A stretch of 23,642 nt of DNA. Origin: Candidatus Altimarinota bacterium. Its GTDB lineage: Bacteria > Patescibacteriota > Gracilibacteria > UBA1369 > LOWO2-01-FULL-3. The position numbers and the translations under genes are program-made. The notes under the pieces are model-generated. The model was not told the DNA's origin. It worked only from the letters and a program-made list of their open reading frames with translations, and did not search any database. Below, one piece after another: positions 7,065 through 14,792 of this stretch. How positions within the stretch are numbered: the stretch's first letter is position 1; the number at the start of each line of letters is the position of its first letter. The DNA lies in contig JALNWA010000013.1 of NCBI GenBank assembly GCA_023231115.1, forward strand, positions 1 through 23,642. Direction: 5' to 3'.

Positions 7065-10000
7065 TTATTTTACGCCAAGAATTTCGCCGAACATGTAATA
7101 CAAAATTTCTGCCGCATTACCACGAGTGATTGTGGCGTTTGCATAAAAACATGTTCCTTTTCTACATTCTGTTCCGGTGATAAAGCCTTTTGCGCTTGCT
7201 ACTGCAACGTCCTTTGCATACCAAGCATCTGCGCTTACGTCTGAAAATGTCACTCCTGCAGTTTCTTCAAGAATTTTTATTTCAGCTCTTTCTTCTTCTG
7301 TTATTAATAATTTATAAACATTCATCGCAAATCTCAAAAATTCCGCTTTGTTTGCATACATCTCCGGTACGTATGAGCTAACTTTGTCGCTTACAAATTT
7401 CATATCTTTCATTTCTTTGACATATCCTGCGTACCATTCATCCTTTGGAACGTCTAAATATGGATCCTCTGCAGGAGCATAAGGAGGCTCCGGTAAGCCT
7501 AAAATGCGATATAGCACCGTCGCCACTTCGGAACGTTTTATGCTGACGTCCGGTTGAACTGTACCGTCTGCATTTCCCTTAAAAATTCCGGCCGTTATCA
7601 TCGCTTCGATAAAAAATCTGTCAGGTGATTCTGCTAAGGCTTCATCATCTTTAATAATGACTTCTTTACCAGTTATGTCGACAATTGTAACCGTTGTTGT
7701 GTCCACCGGAACTGTTGGAGTTATTGGTTCGGTAGTAGGTTCTGTTGTTGGGGTTGTTGGTTCTGTGCTCGGCTCTGTTGTTGGAGTAGTCGGTTCTGTC
7801 GGGGTTATTGGAGCAACAGGCTCCGTTGGAGTTACCGGCTCTGATGCTGGTGTTCCCGAACCACTTTCCCCTCCTCCTTCGCCGCCGCCAGCTCCGGCAA
7901 GCAACCAATTTGTTTCAGAACTTGGTACTGAAACATTTCCCGCGATATCAATTGCGTAGATCTTACTAAAATAGTTGTTGTCCAATGTAAGCCCTGTGAT
8001 TGTAGATGATGATGTTGTTCTTGTTAAAAGGTTTGAATCATTTGTGCTTGTCCAGAGACTGCTTGATAAACTTACTCCTGTGGATGTCGCATATCCGAGC
8101 ATATATCTTGAAAAATCAGCTAGAGCGCCATGAGATGTCCACACAAGTGTCGTACTTGTACCGCTACTATTTGGAGAACCAAACCCTGTTATTTGGCTTG
8201 GTGGTGTTGCATCCCACGCCGTCCCGACCGAAACTGTTACACCCGCTGTTGGAGCTACTGCCCCCAAAGCTACTGCATCTTTGATGTAATTTGCGTCGTA
8301 AGTTACCGCTAAAGTTTCTGCTCCTGAAGGTGCAACGCTTCCTGCGGAAAAGAATGAGCCTGCGGTATCATTAAATGTTAATGTTATTATTTTTGAAGTT
8401 CCATCGAGAGCTATTGTGTTCGCCGCAGTAGCTTTATTTTTGAAATCTACTGTTCCATTTAGCCATGACAAAAGACCGGTAATTGTCTTTGCGGTTGTCA
8501 TATCTCCAAGACTCGTGGTACTTGGACCTTCATTTCCCGCCAAAATTTGTGTGATACCTCCTACTGTATATACTGTTAAAGCTTCAGAATAGGTAAGAGT
8601 TAAATTGTTTTGATTTGCCGCTTTGCTCCATTGTGCCGTCAAAAGAACGGGGGTCGCTCCGTCCACTTCAACCCCTTCCGCTGTATTTATTGCTCCATCT
8701 GATGCAGAATTTAAAGGATTTCCCGCGCGATCGGTTATCGGAGTAGTTACTCCTGAATATGTAAAATCCCCATTTGTCGCGGCCGTTCCCGTTGTCGCGG
8801 TGTCTGCTGTTCTATTAAAAGTCATCGTCTCGTCATTTGCGTCCCCTGTAGAAAATGTACCTACACCTAATGCAAGAGACCCATCTGCCGGAGTAAAATT
8901 TGCATCTTTCATGTCTGAATTAAAGACAAGAGTCGCTTTATCAATTTTTCCGTTTATAAGACCTGCTCCTTCTGAAATTGTTATTGATGTCAGTGTAGGT
9001 TGTACAATATCCCATGTTGATGATGACGTAATTGTGGATTGAATTGTTGTTGTTTCTATGGAATTTCCTGTCGGTGCAACTCCGTTTGGCTCCAAATCTC
9101 TTATCCTGTCTGTCGCATCGGCCGTACTTGGAGTAAATATACCTGATGGTTCTGTCGGACCGCCGACTCCAATAAATCCTCCGTCTTCACCTGCAAGATA
9201 TACATAAACTGTTTTCTGATCTGCACTTAACGCTACGGTATTTTTGGTGGTGTTTGAAGAAATATCTCCCCCTGTTGCAAACGCTCCAAGTCCTGTTACT
9301 GTTCCTGCAAGAGTATAATCCCCCAATGTTGCTGTGCTTGCTGAGCTTTCGGATGGAGAATCCAATGCGCCAAATTTTATTTTTTCACTATACTGAAGAG
9401 CGATTGTATTTACCCCGTCTGTAACTGTTTTTGTGACACTTAGAATTGTGGGTCTTGTGTTGTCTGTGGCATCTATTGTTGTTACATCCATGCTTCTTCC
9501 CCATGGATCATAAAGCGAAGTTGCGTCGGCTCTTTCGATTGTATCAACTGTTGCCGTCGTAATATCTGCCACCAAGAAAGCTGAACTTAAGCCCAGCATA
9601 GCCCATTTATTGTCCGTTGTTTGCATTGCTGAAGATAATGTTTTTCCTCCTCCTCCGGTGTCTGTAAACAAAAAATCGCTTGTCGCAACATCAGCATCCA
9701 TATCAGGTATTGCGGCATTAAACGCCGGATAAGTAAATCTGACAAGAGCGTTTGTACATCCCACGCATGCTTCTAACGATGGACCTAAATCAAATGCAGG
9801 ATGAATGGATTCATATGTCAAACTTGCCGCTACCTCTGCCAATGAAGTTGCCGCTCCGACCGCTGATGCATTCCCAAGTGCATCGTATACAGAGGCACCA
9901 CCTGCAAAATTAACTGTGTCCGCGACATCTCCAGCCACTGCCGATACATCACATTTGTCTATTATGAAATCAGCTCCTACGTACTTTACGGCATTATTTG

Positions 10001-10577
10001 TAAAAGAAGTACACCCTGCTCCATTTCCGTTCGTCAAAGTAATATCATTGTAATCTATCGCATCTCCTGCAATTGCATCTCCAAAAACCTGTTCGTTTAG
10101 AGTTATTAAAACGTAACTGTTCGTTGTGAAAAATTTTGCTGTTTGTATTACTGGCCCTGTTGTGTCTGAAGCTAAAGATTCTGTCTTTTCGCTTAATGCT
10201 CCTCCAACTGTGAAAATGCTGTTTGCTTTTGCCGCGATTGTACATGAAGTTTCGTCTGCACCAGCCGCGCCGGCAATTGTTAAAAGCGTGTATGTATCCC
10301 CTGGTGATGGAGCTCTATCGGACGATATCGTGGGGCTACCTGAGAAAACACAAGTTCCTCCAAGCTGAAAATCAGTTATCTGAACGGCTGTAGTAAGCGC
10401 GCTATCCCCCCAAACAGGCACATTGAAATTTACCATTATTTTTGCAACTCCTGTTTTGTATGTTGCCGAGGAAATTTCAGGAGTTGTGCCGGCAGATGCC
10501 GTAATAGATGTGGCAAGGTATAGAGCAGTCGAGAAGGCCACAACAGCAAAAATCTTTAATTTTGAGAAAGATTGCAT
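7065..10577 (-). CDS. secreted SLH-domain surface protein with Ig-like modules and FnIII domain
   Basis: The 1170-aa product begins with a signal peptide (basic SKLK, hydrophobic core, probable cut after Ala29 in TASA). Residues about 30-790 form a series of Ig-like/SbsA-like beta modules. They are recognisable by recurring openings such as PEISSATY, GPVIQTAKF, RPTILSVTK, QPTLTSITI and TPVLLTAQW, each followed by a YSE or FNSDM type strand. A fibronectin type III-like domain (about 795-895) precedes a Pro/Thr/Glu-rich linker of TEPTTP-like repeats (about 905-975). Three SLH domains close the protein (about 980-1170); the second has lost its usual G-x-x-D-G-T turn and the third carries a Cys pair (TECRKGTCF). 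SLH domains bind pyruvylated wall polysaccharide in Gram-positives; the ligand here is unknown. It is a paralogue of the 999-aa protein at the C-terminus. Confidence 0.88.
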   Translation of the reverse strand: MQSFSKLKIFAVVAFSTALYLATSITASAGTTPEISSATYKTGVAKIMVNFNVPVWGDSALTTAVQITDFQLGGTCVFSGSPTISSDRAPSPGDTYTLLTIAGAAGADETSCTIAAKANSIFTVGGALSEKTESLASDTTGPVIQTAKFFTTNSYVLITLNEQVFGDAIAGDAIDYNDITLTNGNGAGCTSFTNNAVKYVGADFIIDKCDVSAVAGDVADTVNFAGGASVYDALGNASAVGAATSLAEVAASLTYESIHPAFDLGPSLEACVGCTNALVRFTYPAFNAAIPDMDADVATSDFLFTDTGGGGKTLSSAMQTTDNKWAMLGLSSAFLVADITTATVDTIERADATSLYDPWGRSMDVTTIDATDNTRPTILSVTKTVTDGVNTIALQYSEKIKFGALDSPSESSASTATLGDYTLAGTVTGLGAFATGGDISSNTTKNTVALSADQKTVYVYLAGEDGGFIGVGGPTEPSGIFTPSTADATDRIRDLEPNGVAPTGNSIETTTIQSTITSSSTWDIVQPTLTSITISEGAGLINGKIDKATLVFNSDMKDANFTPADGSLALGVGTFSTGDANDETMTFNRTADTATTGTAATNGDFTYSGVTTPITDRAGNPLNSASDGAINTAEGVEVDGATPVLLTAQWSKAANQNNLTLTYSEALTVYTVGGITQILAGNEGPSTTSLGDMTTAKTITGLLSWLNGTVDFKNKATAANTIALDGTSKIITLTFNDTAGSFFSAGSVAPSGAETLAVTYDANYIKDAVALGAVAPTAGVTVSVGTAWDATPPSQITGFGSPNSSGTSTTLVWTSHGALADFSRYMLGYATSTGVSLSSSLWTSTNDSNLLTRTTSSSTITGLTLDNNYFSKIYAIDIAGNVSVPSSETNWLLAGAGGGEGGGESGSGTPASEPVTPTEPVAPITPTEPTTPTTEPSTEPTTPTTEPTTEPITPTVPVDTTTVTIVDITGKEVIIKDDEALAESPDRFFIEAMITAGIFKGNADGTVQPDVSIKRSEVATVLYRILGLPEPPYAPAEDPYLDVPKDEWYAGYVKEMKDMKFVSDKVSSYVPEMYANKAEFLRFAMNVYKLLITEEERAEIKILEETAGVTFSDVSADAWYAKDVAVASAKGFITGTECRKGTCFYANATITRGNAAEILYYMFGEILGVK

Positions 10578-10619
10578 GGGATTGAGGTTTTATTTATGCA
10601 CGTTTTTCGTGTTTGTGCA

Positions 10620-10649
10620 ATTTTACACCTAAAGGCTTGTGTAGTTAAA
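10620..10649 (-). promoter_or_regulatory. possible promoter of the 1170-aa SLH gene
   Basis: On the minus strand, TTTAAC (opposite 10644-10649) and TAAAAT (opposite 10620-10625) are 18 bp apart. The leader would be about 36 nt and contains a CACG-AAAAA-CGTG hairpin (about 10598-10611). No Shine-Dalgarno precedes the ATG. Confidence 0.35.
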
Positions 10650-10698
10650 TTTGTGTGTGGGAATTTTGTTGACAGAAATCTTGGGTGTGGGGAAAATT

Positions 10699-11523
10699 TT
10701 ATTGTTTTCGCCCATTTTCCAACCGCAAAAAATTCTCCCGACTAGATACAGGCTTTCCAGTTTGTTTTTCTATATCTCTTTTCGTCCTTCCGGCAATTTG
10801 TCCTCCATCGTGCGCATCTGCTAGCAATGGTCCAAAGCCAAAAGAATCTCTCACTTTATGAATTTCTGTAGTCGTTGATTCCGCAAGCATCATTAGAACA
10901 AGTTCTATGTCACTCATGTGATCGCGCAAATTTTGAGTGGTGATCCCTTTAAAATTCTTATATTTAGGCACCGTCATTTCAAAAGTTCCAGACATTATTT
11001 CATTCGTCAAAATAGCATAGATTTTATGGTCGCCGGCACCTCTTTTATCCCATTCCTCTGTCAAATTTTGCCTTATTGCAACGCTTCTCATTCGTTTTTC
11101 AATCCACTTTTTCGGATAGCCTTTTTGCTCATAAATTGCCTTCATCCTCTCCATTACAAGTGCAGGGTTTTTTATTTCATCGAGCCTTTCTCCTCCGATT
11201 TTTGCCAGCCACATCTTAAAAGGCTCCGCTTTTGGTGAAGGGATCGACTGAATTATTCGGAGGATTCCTTCTCTGTTTGAACAATCGGTGAGGTATTTTT
11301 TCCTATCGCTAGATTCTACCTTCAGTTGTCGACAAAATGTCGACAACTGACCACCCTCATCAATTTCAATTCTAGTTTTCATCCTATACCAATAATCCCT
11401 AGCATTTAAACTATCAGTCAAAACTCCAACGATATCCACAACCGAAAACCACCACTCCCCCTTATGCCAGTCACGGCGAATATATTTATTCTCGAAAATT
11501 GCTAAGCTTTTTTTATTTTCCAT
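10699..11523 (-). CDS. BRO-N / DinD-type antirepressor-like protein
   Basis: The 274-aa protein opens with a BRO N-terminal domain (residues about 8-100): IRRDWHKGEWWFSVVDIVGVL, then ARDYWYRMK, the QLSTFCRQLK motif and IQSIPSPKAEPFKMWLA, all typical of phage antirepressors. The C-terminal half (about 130-270) matches DNA-damage-inducible protein D-like antirepressors, including DIELVLMMLAESTTTEIH and AGRTKRDIEKQTGKPV. Such proteins occur in prophages and mobile islands. No other phage gene is nearby, so this is an orphan. It lies between two SLH genes, 121 bp upstream of the next SLH start, with repeat copy 3 on its 5' side. A perfect 27-bp interrupted palindrome lies inside the coding sequence at 11323-11349. 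DNA binding is known for the family; the target here is not. Confidence 0.82.
   Translation of the reverse strand: MENKKSLAIFENKYIRRDWHKGEWWFSVVDIVGVLTDSLNARDYWYRMKTRIEIDEGGQLSTFCRQLKVESSDRKKYLTDCSNREGILRIIQSIPSPKAEPFKMWLAKIGGERLDEIKNPALVMERMKAIYEQKGYPKKWIEKRMRSVAIRQNLTEEWDKRGAGDHKIYAILTNEIMSGTFEMTVPKYKNFKGITTQNLRDHMSDIELVLMMLAESTTTEIHKVRDSFGFGPLLADAHDGGQIAGRTKRDIEKQTGKPVSSRENFLRLENGRKQ
11323..11349. repeat. perfect interrupted palindrome inside the antirepressor-like gene
   Basis: The 12-base arms CAGTTGTCGACA (11323-11334) and TGTCGACAACTG (11338-11349) are exact reverse complements around AAA. The segment encodes QLSTFCRQL in frame, a conserved stretch of the family. Confidence 0.9.
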
Positions 11524-11540
11524 AAATTTAAAAATTAAAA

Positions 11541-11573
11541 AAATATGGCTTATTTAAGCCACTCTAGCAAATT
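11541..11573 (-). promoter_or_regulatory. possible promoter with operator-like dyad for the antirepressor-like gene
   Basis: On the minus strand TTGCTA is followed after 17 bp by CATATT, about 20 bp before the ATG. The spacer contains GGCTTA-AA-TAAGCC (11547-11560), a 6-bp-arm dyad placed where a repressor would block RNA polymerase. The -10 match is weak. Confidence 0.35.
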
Positions 11574-11615
11574 GACATTAAGGAATCGTTAAATTTTCTT
11601 AAAATTTTTATAAAA
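11574..11615 (+). repeat. intergenic repeat, copy 3 (42 bp)
   Basis: Identical to the last 42 bases of copies 1 and 2 except for one T to C (GGAATCG instead of GGAATTG). The three TTAA steps are preserved. It abuts the terminator of the 999-aa SLH gene and lies 51 bp upstream of the antirepressor-like ATG. Confidence 0.9.
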
Positions 11616-11645
11616 AAAAGACCCTCCGGTTAGGGAAGGTCTTTT
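11616..11645 (-). terminator. intrinsic terminator of the 999-aa SLH gene
   Basis: A 12-bp stem (AAAAGACC plus CTCC at 11616-11627 against GGAA plus GGTCTTTT at 11634-11645, one U-G) has a 6-nt loop. It is followed on the minus strand by an uninterrupted T-run opposite 11612-11619. Confidence 0.9.
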
Positions 11646-11664
11646 GATTGGTCGTGTGTTCTCT

Positions 11665-14664
11665 TTACAATTCTACTTGTAACATTTTGCCGAACATATT
11701 GAATAGGATTTGTGTAGATTCTGCTCTTGTGATGCTTGCTGTAGCATCGAAGCATTTGCCTTCTCCACATGTTTTTCCGCCGATAAATCCTTTTTCTGTT
11801 GCAGCTGTTACTGTAGATGAATACCAAGCGCTTGTATCTAGATCTGTGTATGCTGTTGTTTGTGGGCCTACTTTTAAGGCTTCAACCTCAGCTTTTGTTG
11901 TGTCGTCAGCAAGATATGAATATAGGTTCATCGCTAGTGTTAGGAATTCCGCTCTATTGATTTCGCTTGCTGGTTTGTATGTTCCGTCCGGATTTCCGTT
12001 TACAACTTCTCTGTCTTTTAATTCAGAAACATATCCTGCGTACCATTCTGTTATTGCAACGTCTGAGAATGGTGTCATCTCAGGTGCAGTAGGTTCCTCA
12101 AGCCCCATTATTCTATATAGAAGAGCTGATGCCTCTGCGCGATTTAGGCTTGAGTCAGGCTTGAATGTGCCGTCTGCATTTCCTTCAACCACTCCTGCTT
12201 TTACCATCGCCTCAACTACATCTTTTGCCCAGTGTGTTGCAGGAAGATCTGTAAGAGTTATGATTTCTCCTGTTTTTGTTTCTACTGTTGTTGGTTCAAT
12301 TGGTGGTTCTGTTGTGTCGGTTGTTGTTGTGGTAGTCGTTGTTGTTACTTCTGTGGTAGTCGTTGTTGCTGGCGTTGTAGTTGTGGCAGGTGTAGTTGTA
12401 GTTGTTGTTGTCGTTGTGCTTGAAGAATCGTCGCCACTATAGCTTGCTCCCGTTATAGTGTCTGCCGTTACTGCTGCATTTGTTTCGATATTAGTTCCCG
12501 CCGCTATTTGTGTCGTGATTGTATATGTTCCACTTACTCCATTCGCACTTGGTGGCATTATTCCATTTGAAAGTGCCAATACTTTTGCTCCTGCTGTTGA
12601 TGCTGTTCCTCCTGTTTGAGTAAATGTTACAACTTGTCCTGAAACTGTTGCTGTCCATGTTCCATCAAGTCCTGAAAGATCCGTAGCTGTTCTACCACTT
12701 GCTCCCGCTACGCTCCACCCTGTTGGATATGTTACAACAATTTTTCCTAAATTTGGGATTGTTGTTGATGTTGTGAAAGAAATAGTATTTTTGCTTTCAA
12801 CTCCTGATATCAATGACTGAGGTTCGACGTTTGTTCCTGTAAGCGCTCCGACTGTTGTTGTTGTGACCGCTACGCTTGTATCTGCCGAAATATCCTTAAG
12901 ACTATTTGAGAAATCATTAACGGCTAAATCGGTTATATCCGACGCCGTTGATGTGTGCGCATACATAGCAGTAAAATCCGTAGTAGCAGTCATAACAATG
13001 TTTTTACCCGATCCTGCCGTAATAGCTCCTGTTGCCGTACACGTAACTACGCTTGTTCCATTAACTCCTGCACATGTAAACGTACCTACTCCATCAAAAT
13101 TTTCTGAAGTTACAAGGATTGCTCCTGTTGGGACGTTAATCCATGCTGGCATTGTCATTGTTATAGTGTCGCTGACAGCCAAATCAAGACCGGTGCTTAG
13201 TAATAGAGTTACTGTTCCTTCTCCATTCACTACTGCGTTTGCAAATGTTACGCTTGCGTTAGCGGCCGAAGCGGTTGTGACACCCAAAGTTGTATTAATT
13301 CCTGTATTCGCAGCAGATGCAGCTACGTCTGCTCCTCCTGCTCCTGCTGAGTTTTGTTCTATTAACACTGCTAGATTTTGCGCAGTGTCTGCATACAATG
13401 GAGTGATAGTGTTTACTTCAAGAAGTATTGTTTCAAGAGTTGCTGCTTGTGCTCCAGTTAGAGTAATTGTTACAACTTGATCTGCAACTGTTACATTCAC
13501 GTTGTTGTCCAGCCCTATAGTAGCGGCAAGAACTCCATTGTTTGGAGTCGTCATCGTTGCAAGATTGTAGTTGCTAGGGAATGTAAGTTTTATTGTATCT
13601 GTAGCCGCTAAGACTGTTGGAAATGTTAGAGTCACCGCTACTTGCCCAGTGCTATCTCCGACTATAGCGACTGATGATGCGTCAGCGGCTAGCGCTGTCA
13701 ATGATGTTGCGGCTGTTCCATCTGTCAAAGTTGCAGATGCAACTATAGCAATATCAGCAGTTGCGACTCCGCCATTCTCCATTTCAAAAACAGTTATGTC
13801 TGTTGTTCCGGCGTATCTGGTGGTAATTCCGTTTGTTGTCCCTATTATTAACGTTCCCGATGTTGGTGATGTCCCACTCGCTACCGTACATGTCATAGTC
13901 TGTGACGAATCTTCACAACTGAAAACTGCACTACCGCCACTAACAAATGTTCCCGTTGGTACCGTTGCGTTTAATGCGGAGATATCAACGTAAGCTGGGA
14001 AAGTTATGTCTATTGTGTCACCTGTATCTAATCCAAATGGAACCGCTGATAAGGTTATCGTTGTGGCTCCTGCTACTCCAACTACTGAATTTGTACTGAG
14101 AGCTACTGTTGCAGTTGAGGCTGCTGCCGATACAGTAACAGTGTCTGTACCTGATGGATTTGTATCTGCTGCCGCTGTAGTTCCCGCGAATGTGAAAGTG
14201 GTTGGTGCGAGTATATATGTAGGCGAAGCTGCTGCTGTTATTAAAATACGAACAGTAGAGCCTGTGGTTCCTGCCCAATTTCCAGCTACTGCCCCCCATT
14301 TAATTTGTATTGTCCTTCCAGCTGTCGAGTATTGTCCGTTCCCAAGCCCCGAATCTATTTGTGTTTCGGTTACACCGTCGTTGGCTGCGTCCAAGTCCAC
14401 TTCTGCTGTGTATGTTAAGGCTGACCATTCAGGGTAATTTGCAGGTAATGCAAGAGTTAGAGTGTCTCCTTCCGCCCAAGTTTGCTGATTGGCTGCTAAT
14501 CCGGAATCTATCGTATATTCTATTTCATATGATTGTGCCGTTCCTACCGTAGCCGTTGCTTCTGTTACTGCGTAAGTACTTGCCGCGAATGCGCTTCCTG
14601 CGCTTGCAATCAGGAAAAGTCCTGTCGAAAGCAAGAGGTTCTGAATAATCTTTTTGATATTCAT
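11665..14664 (-). CDS. secreted SLH-domain surface protein with Thr-rich stalk
   Basis: The 999-aa product has a clear signal peptide (NIKKIIQ, hydrophobic core, cut after AFA at 27). Residues about 28-745 are repeated beta-rich modules of 110-130 residues. They show recurrent patterns such as DTIDITFP, DTIKLTFP, DTITMTMP and KIVVTYP, each a D-T-I-x-[LM]-T-[FM]-P-like strand. A linker of almost pure Thr with Pro, Glu and Val (about 750-800) leads into three SLH domains (about 805-999) with the NRAE/TRAE motifs. The third has the Cys pair TCGEGKCF also seen in the 1170-aa paralogue. The Thr stalk is a likely O-glycosylation target (inference). Because ACN codons repeat there, the opposite strand shows a spurious Val-rich frame. 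A terminator follows at 11616. Confidence 0.9.
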   Translation of the reverse strand: MNIKKIIQNLLLSTGLFLIASAGSAFAASTYAVTEATATVGTAQSYEIEYTIDSGLAANQQTWAEGDTLTLALPANYPEWSALTYTAEVDLDAANDGVTETQIDSGLGNGQYSTAGRTIQIKWGAVAGNWAGTTGSTVRILITAAASPTYILAPTTFTFAGTTAAADTNPSGTDTVTVSAAASTATVALSTNSVVGVAGATTITLSAVPFGLDTGDTIDITFPAYVDISALNATVPTGTFVSGGSAVFSCEDSSQTMTCTVASGTSPTSGTLIIGTTNGITTRYAGTTDITVFEMENGGVATADIAIVASATLTDGTAATSLTALAADASSVAIVGDSTGQVAVTLTFPTVLAATDTIKLTFPSNYNLATMTTPNNGVLAATIGLDNNVNVTVADQVVTITLTGAQAATLETILLEVNTITPLYADTAQNLAVLIEQNSAGAGGADVAASAANTGINTTLGVTTASAANASVTFANAVVNGEGTVTLLLSTGLDLAVSDTITMTMPAWINVPTGAILVTSENFDGVGTFTCAGVNGTSVVTCTATGAITAGSGKNIVMTATTDFTAMYAHTSTASDITDLAVNDFSNSLKDISADTSVAVTTTTVGALTGTNVEPQSLISGVESKNTISFTTSTTIPNLGKIVVTYPTGWSVAGASGRTATDLSGLDGTWTATVSGQVVTFTQTGGTASTAGAKVLALSNGIMPPSANGVSGTYTITTQIAAGTNIETNAAVTADTITGASYSGDDSSSTTTTTTTTTPATTTTPATTTTTEVTTTTTTTTTDTTEPPIEPTTVETKTGEIITLTDLPATHWAKDVVEAMVKAGVVEGNADGTFKPDSSLNRAEASALLYRIMGLEEPTAPEMTPFSDVAITEWYAGYVSELKDREVVNGNPDGTYKPASEINRAEFLTLAMNLYSYLADDTTKAEVEALKVGPQTTAYTDLDTSAWYSSTVTAATEKGFIGGKTCGEGKCFDATASITRAESTQILFNMFGKMLQVEL

Positions 14665-14716
14665 GTTTTGTTAAGTTAAAAATATTTAAATTTGAGAATT
14701 TTTTTCTCTATGTGAA

Positions 14717-14745
14717 ATAGTAGTACGATATGCACTTAAACGCAA
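14717..14745 (-). promoter_or_regulatory. possible promoter of the 999-aa SLH gene
   Basis: On the minus strand TTGCGT (opposite 14740-14745) and TACTAT (opposite 14717-14722) are 17 bp apart. The leader would be about 46 nt. The match is moderate only. Confidence 0.3.
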
Positions 14746-14792
14746 AAGTAGTTTGGAGGTTTTGTTTGACAAAAGTGGGGATGCTTTTTTGC

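Noticed and set aside
7657..7959. 100-aa + strand Val/Gly-rich frame
   Set aside because: Antisense of the Pro/Thr linker of the 1170-aa SLH protein; no start signal and no family resemblance.
11648..12442. 264-aa + strand frame with long Val runs
   Set aside because: It is the exact antisense of the Thr-rich linker and SLH region of the 999-aa gene. The Val runs are the complement of ACN Thr codons.
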